Assembly: GCA_013054445.1 (NCBI GenBank)
Contig: JAAMPI010000151.1
Span: forward strand, 1 to 59,404
Source of the DNA: Cudoniella acicularis
Taxonomy: Eukaryota > Ascomycota > Leotiomycetes > Helotiales > Helotiaceae
Direction: 5' to 3'
DNA length: 59,404 bases
Positions 21,752 to 32,705 of the stretch are shown here, piece after piece. The position numbers and the translations under genes were made by a program. Every line of letters starts with the position of its first letter. The first letter of the stretch is position 1. Below the pieces are notes generated by a model. It made no database searches, was not told the origin of the DNA, and saw only the letters and a program-made list of their open reading frames with translations.

Positions 21752-22610
21752 ATGCGTCGTAAGATTACCTACTAGATGAACTTTAAGAAATACAGGCATT
21801 TACACCTCTGCGACACCTACCCATACGATCCTAATCACATCATAGACCCACGAGAGCTCTCGGAGCACATTTTTGAACCCCAGCTCAACTGTCCCTGCCC
21901 GGATTGTCTAAGGGACGAGAAGAAACTCATCCAATCACCATCTACGGTTGACTTGAAAATTCCCCTGACAAGAGAAACCTTGGAGTTTGCACGAAAGGTT
22001 GCGGATTCAACCTGTTAACTTGTCGATAAATGCAATGAGAGACATGGGGATGGTGCCCCGCAGTATTTGATCCCGGACGAATGTCCAATAGGAACTGAAT
22101 CAGACAATCAGGTTCTTCGAAAAGCTATTGGTAGCTTATATATTTCGATGGCTATTGAGGGTCCAAGGGTTTACCGTGAAAGAACATGGGGCCTTAAATA
22201 TTTGGTCGATATTTACCAGCAGTCAATTTTCGAAGGCAATAACAGAAAAGTTATTGTTCGAAAAGAGAGCCGCGAGTGGAATACCATATGTTCTGACGGA
22301 TATCTCATCAGATGATCCGAAAGAAGATGAAACTTCATGCGTGAAGTGTACGCATGAGGAAGAGCTTCCTGGATCTTTTGAGCCAAAATTTGAGGGACGG
22401 TGTGGACTTGAAGAGCCTCTTTGCAAGCTTCCTTGCAACCATAGCTTTCATAAGGCATTTATCACACATCATTTGATATATGTGGGCCAAACATATCCGT
22501 TGTGTCTCCGTAAATGCAGCACAGACGACTGGCTATTCCCTCGGATTGATCATGAGGTAGAAAGCCCGTGGTGGATGACAGTGTTGAGGTCAGGAACTGG
22601 AGATGAGTAG
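21752..22610 (+). pseudogene. RING-finger protein, tandem copy 4, most degraded
   Basis: ATG 21752 is followed after seven codons by TAG 21773-21775, with homology continuing in frame (NFKKYRHLH, LNCPCPDCL). TAA at 22016-22018 interrupts the middle. Around 22230-22245 the reading frame shifts by one, after which the RING-like part follows: CVKCTHEEE, PLCKLPCNHSFHKAF, YPLCLRKC and SPWWMTVLRSG. One RING Cys (the GERC position) is Phe in HKAF. So this copy has two stops, one frameshift and a lost zinc ligand. It is a clear relic. Confidence 0.75.
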
Positions 22611-23222
22611 AAGAGGAAGGGCGGTGTGTATCTAAGACAGATCACTCACAGCCCTCAGTAAAGACTTTTGTACACTCAAAGTAGCACAGTATTTAGAGGG
22701 CTACCAATTGAGGTCAAGCCATCAACAGAAGACAAAAAAACGCCAGCTGCAGGTGCGCTTTTGTCTAGATCATGAGAAATATTCCAAAGCGAATTAAAGC
22801 CGATGCCAAGTATTAAAAAATAAAATAAAAATGAATCAGTTTTAAATTTAATAAACAGTTGCCTCGATATGTCGTGCGCAGCTCTGTGATCCGTTACCCG
22901 GGCGATGCGAATTCATTTTGTGACATGAGATCCAAACACTTGAATGTTACTAAATAATCACTAAATCAAAGCGATACTAATGAGAATCAACAGATGAGAT
23001 ACCAGCTGAAATAGTAGTGTTAATATTTTCGTAAATACTACTGATAATTCCTTGGAGTGTTTAGAATGAACTCGTGACACATATCGTCGAGGGTTCCAGC
23101 TATCTAAGAAACTATTTTCTTAAACTTTTAAGCAGTCATGCGCCCATAATTTAAATGAAACACAATTCTTATTAATACGAGGAGTTGTATTTGATACTAG
23201 GGCTCTAGTAATTTGGATTTTT
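22611..23222. other. Intergenic region with possible LTR trace
   Basis: No gene is present. Around 22885-22935 the phrase gttacccgg and a following tgacatgagatcc faintly resemble part of the LTR at 18006 (gttacccggtcacatgataagatc). This may be chance. Confidence 0.3.
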
Positions 23223-24551
23223 TCAAGAGAAAAACTGATTCTTCGGACGTGGAAGACCAAGGTGCTCCCGCAACGTCGTTCCTTCATAATCTTGACGGAA
23301 AATGCCACGACGCTGCAACTCTGGTACCAAGCGCTGGGTCACATCGTCAAGACCCTGTGGCAGAAATGGAAATACAACAGTGAACCCATCAGAGGCATCC
23401 TCCGCCAGCCAGGTATTCAGTTCATCCGCGATCGTCTCTGGCGTTCCAACAAAGGCAAGCCCGGAATAGCCACCGTAACGCTGAGCAAGCTGCCGTACTG
23501 TCAACTTTTCGTCCTCTGCAAGCTTTATCACTCCTGCACGGCTAGTCTTGCTCGCATTCGTTTCCGGTATATCCGCTGGGAGCGGGCCATCCGGATCGAA
23601 ACCTGATACATCACTCCCAAGCGCAATTGACAATGAAGCAATAGCGCTATCGTAGTGAACAAAACTGTCGAGCTTTAAGCGCTTTGCTTTCGCATCCTCG
23701 ACTGTGTCACCGACGATGATAAGAGCGGCTGGCAGAATCTTGAGGTGATTGCGATCTCGACCGGCGGCGGTCGCTCGTCCTTTGATATCCGCATATAGCG
23801 CCTTTGCAGATTCCAAGTCTCTGGGTGAGCAAAAAACCACTTCGGCTGTTTCTGCTGCCAACTGTCTTCCGGGCTCGGATTGACCGGCTTGGACGATGAC
23901 GGGCCATCCCTGAACCGGTCGTGCAATGTTCAATGGCCCCTTAACACTCAACTCGTCGCCCTTGTGGTTCAGAACGTGTAGCTTCTCCGGATCAAAGTAT
24001 GTCCCGCTCTCCCGATCACGAATGAAGGCATCATCAGCAAAGCTGTCCCATAAACCCGTGACGACCGTGTAAAATTCCTTTGCCCGCTTGTAACGCTCGC
24101 TGTGTTCCACATGCTCATCACGTCCAAAATTCTTCGAGGATTCTGGGTTTCCAGTAGTAACGATGTTCCATGCTGCTCGTCCGTTACTGAGATGATCCAG
24201 CGAGGCAAAACGACGAGCGATATGGTAGGGCTCATCATATGTTGTTGAAGCCGTCGCCGCCAGTCCAATCTTTTCTGTCACAACGGATAGTGCTGAGAGT
24301 AACGTGAACGGCTCAAAAGATGTAACAGTATGGCTACGCTTCAGCGCCTCAACAGGCATGTTGAGCACAGCCAGGTGATCGGCCATGAAGAAAGCATCGA
24401 ACTTTGCAGCTTCCAGCTTCTGTATGAATGATTTGAGATGAGCCAGATTAAAATTTGCATCTGGGTAGGCGCCTGGGTACCGCCATGCTCCGGTATGCAA
24501 GCTGACCGGTCGCATGAATGCGGTGAGATGTAATGATTTTGGTTCCGACAT
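23223..24551 (-). CDS. FMN-dependent monooxygenase, nitrilotriacetate/DszA-type
   Basis: A single uninterrupted frame of 442 residues starts at ATG 24551. It belongs to the luciferase-like flavin monooxygenases of the NtaA/SnaA/DszA group, which take reduced FMN from a separate reductase and oxidise C-N or C-S compounds. Visible family motifs are FDAFFMADHLA, TYDEPYHIARRFASLDHLSNGRAAWN, VTTGNPESSKNFG, PVIVQAGQSEPGRQLAAETAEVVF and YSGLAFVGTPETIADEL. It lacks introns, while most intact genes around it have several. The family is abundant in bacteria. An origin by bacterial transfer is possible but not shown, since many ascomycetes carry such genes. The substrate cannot be told from the sequence. 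Confidence 0.9.
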   Translation of the reverse strand: MSEPKSLHLTAFMRPVSLHTGAWRYPGAYPDANFNLAHLKSFIQKLEAAKFDAFFMADHLAVLNMPVEALKRSHTVTSFEPFTLLSALSVVTEKIGLAATASTTYDEPYHIARRFASLDHLSNGRAAWNIVTTGNPESSKNFGRDEHVEHSERYKRAKEFYTVVTGLWDSFADDAFIRDRESGTYFDPEKLHVLNHKGDELSVKGPLNIARPVQGWPVIVQAGQSEPGRQLAAETAEVVFCSPRDLESAKALYADIKGRATAAGRDRNHLKILPAALIIVGDTVEDAKAKRLKLDSFVHYDSAIASLSIALGSDVSGFDPDGPLPADIPETNASKTSRAGVIKLAEDEKLTVRQLAQRYGGYSGLAFVGTPETIADELNTWLAEDASDGFTVVFPFLPQGLDDVTQRLVPELQRRGIFRQDYEGTTLREHLGLPRPKNQFFS

Positions 24552-26454
24552 GGTGGTACAAGACTGAGTTTATGGCGATGAGTACTAGAATGTCACACAC
24601 GTTGGCGATGAACGAGTTTGTTTGAATTTCTTAATGGGAACTGGCTTGATGACATTTGTAGTCTGGATCTGTAATCTGATAGTAGTGATTACCTATCATG
24701 GGATTGATGACAAATGCGGTGCAGCTAAATATGATGTTGCGATCACAAGTTGCGATCGCAACATCGATAAATGCGGGGACATTGAATATCTATTGGCAGG
24801 ATCCTTTGATTGGCTACCCATCGATTTGGTACCCCTCCTATTGGCGGTGGTTTGTGGGTATGTAGCTCTATTGGACTACCGGTATGATCTAAAGTGGGAT
24901 GTATTCGGGGTTCGGGAAAATAGCCTTGGCACTAGTATATTGACCCTTAAAGGTGCGAAACTGTCCCTGAAATACAGATGAAATGACGATTTTTTTTTCA
25001 ATATCTTTGCATCTGCGAGACTGCGAAAGATTCAAATTTATCGTCAGACCTTTCCCCACGGCGTGGATAAGCGTGACATGCTTCAGGGGTTAATTTGCCC
25101 TTTTCCTAGGCAAGAAGGAGTTGTCTGCCATTTTAGACATGATTCGATACGAAGAAAGGAAAAGAAAGATGGAGGGGCAAAAAGACCCAAATACGAGGAG
25201 CGATGGAATGAAAAGCAAACAACATTTGAGGTTCCTGGGCGTCTGAGAAATGACGTTTATTTCATCTGCAACTTCGAGAAATAACAGGTCTCCCATCCAA
25301 AAAAGAAACTTCAGTCAAATAAGAACAACCTACTTAGATTCCTAAGCCTTCCGAGATGTACCGGTCGCTGGCGCTAGCCTTGCCACATCCTGCGAAGTAC
25401 AGACGCAGCCTCGCAGGTGGACAGATAGGGTCAAACAGGTTCAGATCGAAGATCCTCATGGCCACCTCGAGGAATACAATCTATCGCTCGCTTGTGTATC
25501 TGGAACTACCATGATCTTTTCCCAGGTGGGTTGTGGATTTCCCCGAGATGTCGCATCCGCTAAAAACAGCGCTCCATCATTTATTCGACATGTCTGCCAC
25601 TTTATTCCGCATGGACCGCGTCAACAAAAACCCTTCCAACGGTGACTTGTATTCGGAGAATGGTTGCAAGCATTGAGCTTGATCGTTATTGGGATCTATA
25701 ATGTGCTGTCAACGACGCTCGGTGCTCCTCCGGGGGCAGAGGAGGAGGCTGGATAGAGGAGGATGTTTGTAGAAAGGGTGGGATGGCACTAGGAAAAGTG
25801 CAAATAAGATTAGCAGGCTTGATAAATAGTATTTTGAATGGGAAGCAATATACATCGAAGACTTACATGTTCAATATACCAAGTTCTGTGCGAGATTGTC
25901 GTCGGACACTCGAGGTTGTTGGCCAATGCTCAAGTGAGCCGTGCACTAGCGTTGACCCCAGACTAGCTCTTAAAACCCCCACAACCCCACAACTTCTCTT
26001 CCTCAACGTATCCTTCTTCTTTCAACGCGCCCTGTTCATCACCATGACTGACTCAGCTATTAGAATTATGTACCAATAACATCTCGAATGGCCAGTTGCC
26101 ATTCGCTTTCAACCCTCTGTACATCCATTCTCCTCAAGCCTTTTTGATTTTTCTTTTGCTTTCTGGTTTCTCGTGTTAGCCCCTCAGGAGCGGCATATCT
26201 GGCGCTCCTTGAGTCTGAGACTTTGAATGAGATTGTGCTTGACAATGTCTCTAGTCGGCGGGTGCCTTATAGGAGAGATTTCTTCGATGCATTGACAGGG
26301 TTATTGTAATTCGACGTGAAATGAATGATTGTGAATTATCGCCAAACTAGTTTGGCTATGATAAGACATTTCAAACTCCTTGCACTGTGTCTTAGCTGAA
26401 TACAGACAAGTCTGGATCTGTTTAATTTTGAATTTGTTTTTGCATCGTCTGAGA
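24552..26454. other. Intergenic region with a doubtful small membrane ORF
   Basis: From ATG 24634 to 24981 a plus-strand frame of 115 codons encodes two hydrophobic segments (MTFVVWICNLIVVI and IDLVPLLLAVVCGYVALL). It has no recognised family and may be chance. Inside it lies a perfect 12-bp inverted repeat (24733-24744 and 24754-24765). Positions 24961-25035 hold one copy of a dispersed repeat. From 25300 to 26450 I see no gene. Confidence 0.35.
24961..25035. repeat. Dispersed degenerate repeat, family A, copy 1
   Basis: The text tccctgaaatacagatg, a T-rich gap, tcaatatctttgcatctg and ctgcgaaaga resembles 32384-32460 (tccctggaatacagatgg, then tcaatatatctatatctgtg). The two copies differ at many bases but keep order and spacing, so they look like old copies of one non-coding element. 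Confidence 0.45.
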
Positions 26455-28718
26455 ATGGCTGACCAGTTTATTAAGACACTCCCCTCACCGGAACCTCAAA
26501 ATCGTCAGGGACACTAGTACCGTGGACTTAACACGTCACCATGGAGTTCCTTTGAGTCTTCAACCATTTCATTGGCCAATTCTTTTCAAATTTCACAATT
26601 TTAACAATAACGGCTCCTTCGGCTAATAGGCCTTGCTTTCCGAAAGAATGGGACAAGGGTGTTTTTAAGTCAGAACTCATCAAGAACTCCCTTTTCCCTC
26701 GAGCGATAACGCCAAAAGACAATGACTTCATTTTTTCACCAGATGTTAGAGCCGCGCTCCCTGAGGGCACTTTTCAAGGAACGCAGAAGGCGGCTACCGA
26801 AATGTACAATCACATTCAATCAAGGTATGTAAGATTAGTTTGGAGCATGTCAACTGAAGTGTATTTCGAAAATCATTTCCGATCAATCCCCGCTGAAAAG
26901 CATCATTAATTGGTAAAATAGACCTTGAACTAGCTGACAACGTACAGATTTACTTCATACTTTGATATCACAAACTTTGAGTCTACGATCCCTCAACCAC
27001 TCGAACTCGAGCAAAAACAGAAACTCTTTTCCTTCCAAAAATCTGGCTCTGACAACTTCCCACCACATCTCGATTTAGTCACTTCACCCATCGAGGGGGC
27101 AGTCAATTTCTTGGAGATCTTTAATTTAACGCGACTTTTGGATATTGGCCTTCTGCTTCCTCGCGTCATTCTAGACAAGATCCTCAACTTCATCAATGAC
27201 GACCCGGAAAGCTCGACAATGGTGGGGATTCAGCAACGGAACAGAGAAATTCGCAAGGCTAAAAAGAACATTGGCGAAGAACCTAATATTGGGGATCGGG
27301 ACGATTGGTTCACGGATGCCGTATTTGCTCAACCCAATTTCACAGGCACGAATCCAACAACTATTTGCAAGGCTAGAGATTGGGCTGCGAAATTCCAAGG
27401 AGAAACTACGGTACAAGGAAACCAGAAAATCGCTGGTCTGCTTAAGGACGCCACTGTCGATTCGCTTTACGTTCAAGACTATAGTTACTTCCGAGATGCA
27501 GTAAAGGCCAACGAAGATTCCCTCCTTACATCTGATGATGGTAAACGCTTCGGCTGTGCTTCTGTATGCCTGTTCCAACTCATTCCTACTGGCAAACTTC
27601 ACACTTTGACCATCGTCATCGATTACAAAGGTGGCGTGGATAAACCAGTCGCGAACTTCAATAAAAGGTTGAGCCCTTCGGATTCGACATTTTCGGAAGC
27701 TGGTGGTTGGCCTTGGTGATATGCCAAATTCTGTGTACAAGTTTTCGACTGAACTTGCCATGAACTCACCGTCCATCTGACAGAAAAACATCTGGTCGAG
27801 GAAGCCATTATAATTGCCGCACACCGAACATTCGATACTAAGCATCCTGTTTACCGTCTTTTGGAACCACACTGGTTAAAGACGTTGCCACTGAATGCAG
27901 CGGCTCGATCATCGCTAATTCCCGGCTTTATCATCTTCATCAACGGAATGACTTCACCGCAAACCTCTTCTTTCATCAACGACGCATGCAAACGTTTTGG
28001 TTTCAAAGGATGATATATACCAACCGACCTTGCAAATCGAGGGTTCCGAGTCTCGGAGATTGACTCTCACAAATTCCACAATTACGTCTATGGTAAAAAC
28101 ATGCTCGCTCTCTGGAAAAAGCTACGCATTTTCGTGGCTTCCGCCTTGAAGAGCACTTACACCACTGATGCTGATGTCGCGAATGACTTTTTTTTGCAAG
28201 AATTCCAAGCCGAGATGCGCAATCCCAATGGCGGAGCTATGGACAAATTCCCAGAAGTCAAAGCAATCGATGAGCTCATCGATATGGTAGTAATGTGCAT
28301 TCACATTGCATCACCACAACATGCCGCTGTCAACTATCTTCAAGATTACTACCAAGCCTTCGTCCCCAACAAACTAAGTTGTCTCTGCGCACCTCTTCCA
28401 ATGACTCTCACGGCACTCGAGTCATTCAAAGCGCTACCAATTAATGAAGCGCGAATTTAGCTTATGAGCTCACATTTGGCTTACCTGTTTTCGTACCGCT
28501 CATCACAAGATCAAACGTTGTTGAATTATGCGGTGAGTTTGGAAAGGTTGGCGGTCCACAACACGGAAGATCCAATTGTGGCTGCTGGGCCTCAATTATT
28601 GGCTGACTTGCTTGGTCTGAAAAGGGAGTTTGACCAGAATAGCTTGCAGATGGATGATCAGACGTTACCTTACAACGTTATGGGTCCAGAGTTGGCTCCA
28701 ATTTCCATTCTTCTTTGA
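26455..28718 (+). pseudogene. Lipoxygenase relic with four in-frame stops
   Basis: From 26949 to 28718 one frame encodes most of a lipoxygenase. It has WFTDAVFAQPNFTGTNPTTI, LHTLTIVIDYKG, then the metal-site helix with HELTVH (His-x4-His) and HLTEKHLVEE, HRTFDTKHPVYRLLEPH, the PTDLANRGF loop, the second metal helix with QHAAVNYLQDYY (His-x3-Asn) and an aliphatic C-terminus (ISILL). It is interrupted by TGA 27717-27719, TGA 27750-27752, TGA 28011-28013 and TAG 28458-28460. An upstream exon ending at 26824 joins in phase through a 123-nt intron. The 5' end is uncertain because the ATG at 26455 is in another frame and meets TAG at 26515. Lipoxygenases oxygenate linoleic and linolenic acid; fungal ones often use manganese. 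No full-length product is possible from this copy. Confidence 0.85.
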
Positions 28719-29499
28719 CTTCCAAGTGGTTTCAGCAGGGGGCAGGAGCGGAGGCGGAACAATTTTGGTGCCAAGGATCTAGGCCGGGGACTCGTGGTTT
28801 TGATACGTAAAATTATTTGTATCACGCTATCTAAAAAATTCTTTGAATCAATTGATGTATTGCTGCAATGTTATTCTACACTAGATGTCGAGTTTTCTTG
28901 AAACAAAACATTGAGAAAACGTTCGTAGGGGAACCTTTTCAGATGAAACTCTACCCTGAAAAAGTACTTCAAAAACTCAGTATCTCACTTGCTATAAGTA
29001 ATTCAAGTGTATATTACTATATAAGGCTTGGAAATTAACTATTGAATTATGCATGAGCTGCAAATGTTTTCTCCATCTTTTATCATTCAAGTCGTGTGAG
29101 GTGTTTTTGAATTTTGAACGTCTTTTTTCCTATACTTTTTCGCAGAGAAATGTTAATCTGGTCGAAAAGGATAGAGACATGAGGGGGTATAGGCTAATAA
29201 TTGACAAAACCTGCCATCTGACACTCACTGCAATTCGAAACCTGTAGTGGGATTCATTAGCTGCATAGCACAAGTCATTTCACAGTCTGCTGGGAATAGA
29301 AGATAACACCTAGAATGATAAGAGAGGTTGGAGGTCATGTTAGAGTTTTGCTATTACTTAATTTTAGCTATGTGTCTAATCGCAATCATAATCATACACC
29401 AGAGATGGATGTCCAGCCTAGAAAATTTCCAGGCCATGAACTTAGGTGGATTTATTCTGGATTCCCAGTTTAGAGATCTTTCAAAAAAAAGGGCTCTGA
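28719..29499. other. Intergenic region with dispersed repeat
   Basis: It separates the lipoxygenase relic from the 3' end of the amidase gene. Positions 28931-29010 match 44391-44461 loosely (dispersed repeat family B). No gene is supported. Confidence 0.4.
28931..29010. repeat. Dispersed degenerate repeat, family B, copy 1
   Basis: The sequence ttttcagatgaaactctaccc, then aaaagtacttcaaaaa, tatctcac and gtaattcaa keeps the order seen at 44391-44461 (tttcggatgaaaccc, aagtacttttaaaac, atatctcag, gtaattcaa). A shorter trace (agaaaaagtacttcagac) is at 53867-53884. No coding content. Confidence 0.45.
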
Positions 29500-32025
29500 T
29501 CATGGGGAAGTCGCGGAAAGAAGTTCCGACTCAGCATATACCGTTTTACCTGCCTTCACTTCAAGAAGGGCCGCCCCTCCCAGCTTATCAAGAATATGTT
29601 CAGCGAACTTCAATAACTGCATGTCGGTTCCTAAATTAATTAGCACCGGAGAGAACATCTGCTTATAAAATTGAGAACTCACCTTTTGCACCAAGCATCA
29701 TGAGGCTAACTGGCTGATATTCCCCTCCACCTGATACTTTAGACCTGTACTCTCGTTGTCCAACTACAAATCATCAGTGAGATTTACTAAATACAAATCT
29801 TGAATTTCCGGGAGCCGCTTACTTGGAAACGAAAGGCTTGGCCCACCACCAAGAACAGAATATATTGTGTTCGGGAAACCGAAGCCCTGCCATTTATATC
29901 CAGACTGTTGAATGTCCCTACAGCATGGCGGTCAGCAAAATACAAGTATTATTTGTGCAAGTTCGAGACAACGAACCCAGAAGTGTACTCATCTCTGTAG
30001 GTAATATCTTCATCCCCTCCAGGGAATAGCATGATAGTTTCTGATGTAAAAACATGATTGAATAGAAAATCGGCGAAGATGGCCTTTTTGGTGCACGCCT
30101 CTTCGTATTGTCCATCAGTGATTTTGGAACCAAGGTCCCTTGCGAGCATCAGCTTTGTATTGAATCATTGAATACCTCGGAAAGCTACCATTTATATCGA
30201 ATCAGAGGGTCCACATACGGCTCAGAGCCATACATTTCTTTGTAAGCAGATCGAAATTTGAGATTGTTGTGATAGGAGTCGTGTAATTGAATAGTAGCCA
30301 TTGTCTATTGGAAATAATCAGCAGTAATCACAACAGAGGATTTCCGGGGAGTGGGCGTACTGTTGAGAGAAAAAGTTCCGGCGATGCCATAACCTCTTCG
30401 GGTGGTTCCTTCATACACTGCGTAGATATATCAAACGATGTTCTCTTTAAGCCTAAGCTTTTTTCGATTTTTTGAACGAAGGCCTCAAAAACCTCTTGTT
30501 TAGCTACAGTACATCTCTGGAACCTGTCTCGAGGAACTAGGATTCTATTTGGCCTCCATCGCTTTAAAATCTCACCTCAGTATATGAAATCTGACAGGTT
30601 ACGGAGTTGATGAACTGACCTCGATTCTATCAGGTAAGGATCTTAATGTACCCCAGCCAGCCGCAAATTGAGTTAAACATGCTATGCTGCGGGAGAAGTG
30701 GCCGGGAGTATCAAGTAATCTGGAAATCTTGGTCAGTTTCGGGTAAAAGAATCGCGAGAATTGTTTGATAAGAATAGCCGTTAATGAATGGCCTTGCTTC
30801 ACTAAATTAATGGCTTGTGATACTTGGAGGGGATTCCTTTGCCAGAAAAAACTTTTGTTGGACTTTGAATGGAGCCAAGAAATGACCGCTTAGCAGAAGA
30901 AACATACCCTGAGACGGGAAGGCCTCCGTTGTTTGAAATCGTTCCTTGTGTTGGTCTCAACCCAAAAACACCACAGGCCGCCGCTGGACCGACCATACTT
31001 CCAAGAGCTGATAGAAAGTTAGGCCAATGAAAACCGTTTCCGTGAGGTTTTCACTTACTATCAGAGCCAATTGCACAATCCAGCCATTTGTAGGCCGCAA
31101 TGGCTGCTGCACTTCCAGAACTGCTGCAATCGGGATCGAGATATCCGTCACCTCTCGGGTTGAAGGGGCACTGATAGTCAACCCAATCTCTTGGACTCAT
31201 TCCTGAAGCGAATTGTACTGTTTTTGTTTTCCCAACGATGATGGCGCCTCGGTTAATCAGTTCCTGAACGGCAGCCGCTGTCTCTTTCGCTGGATCCTGA
31301 AATGCACTGTATGCTTTGCATCCTGCGCTAGTTTTCAAACCTCGGATGTCGTAAATATCTTTGACCGCAAGGCGTTTGCCCCACAGTGGGGTTTGAGCCG
31401 TCGGAATTGGGGTATAAAGGCGTGAAGGCACAGGTATAAGATTTGTAGGTATTCGTTGGAAGCTATTGCTTATGTTAACGTCAACTTGTGTTCAACGCTG
31501 TAAGACTTCTCACCTCATGGGTTCTTTCGTCGACGGAATGACTCCATACATGAAAGCTCCATATGGATCAGGATAGAGCCTGTAAGATTCGTGGATTATT
31601 GAGCCCCAAAGAAAATATGGTCCACTGCATATGCCTTCATCACTCTCCCAAATTTCATACTTCCAAGTCTCTGACCATGGGAATGCACCAACCAAGTCGT
31701 CAATGACACGAGGAGGCCCAGGAAGGATTTGAGAACTAATTGGTTCTACTTGGAAAATGATATTTTCAGCGAATGCGAGGCTGAATACGTCGTCGACAGC
31801 GAGCCATTTTCTGATCTGCGCCTTGAGCCATCCCGCGTCAATTTCTTGGGATTGGCCAACTCGGATCACGGTAATCGGCAAAGGTATCGTTGCAGAGGAA
31901 GGGTGGATGGGCGATTGCGTGTATGAAGCTATTGGCTCAGGACCAACTAGATATCGAAAAGCTCCTATGCTGATGATTGGTGTTGTGACGCATTCAAAGC
32001 CGGAGTCTTCAACCTGAAAATCCAT
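29500..32025 (-). CDS. Amidase with Arp1/scytalone dehydratase-like N-terminal region
   Basis: Ten exons (31514-32025, 31059-31468, 30908-31007, 30620-30719, 30361-30561, 30189-30304, 29977-30138, 29823-29917, 29683-29763, 29500-29630) join without a stop to 635 residues. The first 170 residues form the N-terminal region found in fungal amidases annotated as Arp1-like. The amidase-signature domain follows: Lys in [10 protein letters not shown], the Gly/Ser-rich [15 protein letters not shown] with the cis-Ser, and the nucleophile Ser in [12 protein letters not shown], then FGLRPTQG and FPIGQ. The Ser-cis-Ser-Lys triad is therefore present. The family hydrolyses amides to acid plus ammonia; the physiological substrate is not readable. 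It is divergent from the dipeptidase gene, with 680 bp between starts. The many short exons fragment it on inspection, but it appears intact. Confidence 0.85.
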
Positions 32026-32705
32026 TGTGTTTGGATGTGAAGAATCGATAATTGATTCATGTCTGCTCGGATCGAAGAATCATTTTGATGATACAGGAAG
32101 CAGGTGCTCCTCCTAATGTGCTGTGCGTAGTGGGAAGGTGCGGTTGACAGACTTCCTGGAATCAAAAGTGGGGTATATCCACGTGATCGATCCCGACTTC
32201 AGGGAAAGGGGGTTGTGAGCGAAATTAGTTCAATAATTATGCAAGACCTTTGCATTTGCCATTTTCCTGAATGAGACTATTAAATAGTATATGCCTCGCA
32301 GGCGTAAAAAAGAGTAATACAACACATCAGGAGGGATACTCATAAAGTATGAGCCTTTTTAAACACTCCCGCGGGACATCAAAACTTATCCCTGGAATAC
32401 AGATGGAAAAATTACTAGGGGTAATCGATTTTCTCAATATATCTATATCTGTGAATAATTTAGCAGCTTAACTAGTAAATCTCTTAAAGATACTCGCCAG
32501 TGCTAACTTTTTTGCACCCGCGAGCATGCCTTTCTTGATAGTGGAAGTTCGAGCGCCATATGATTCGCTGTTATTGCATCTCTACATGCGCTGATCACTT
32601 ACATCCCACCCTCGGAAATCGGAGGTTGATATAAGTTTTGAGATGCCATCGAGCCTTTCGAAAAGGCTCACGAACATTGTTTATTGATTTCGAAAATCTT
32701 GAAAC
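32026..32705. promoter_or_regulatory. Divergent promoter region, amidase and dipeptidase
   Basis: The 680 bp separating the two start codons serves both genes. It contains the second copy of dispersed repeat family A at 32384-32460. No binding site could be assigned. Confidence 0.45.
32384..32460. repeat. Dispersed degenerate repeat, family A, copy 2
   Basis: See 24961-25035: the shared phrases are tccctggaatacagatgg and tcaatatatctatatctgtg in the same order and similar spacing. It lies inside the shared promoter region, so its insertion may have affected it. Confidence 0.45.

Noticed and set aside
22885..22935. Second copy of the 18006 LTR
   Set aside because: Only about 14 bases match well; too short to claim.
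27171..27872. 233-codon minus-strand frame
   Set aside because: It is the antisense of the lipoxygenase relic, whose motifs are unambiguous on the plus strand.
29500..31431. Amidase first read as a fragmented pseudogene
   Set aside because: Ten exons with canonical GT/AG borders join with consistent phase and no stop; apparent stops such as TAG after YKW fall in introns.
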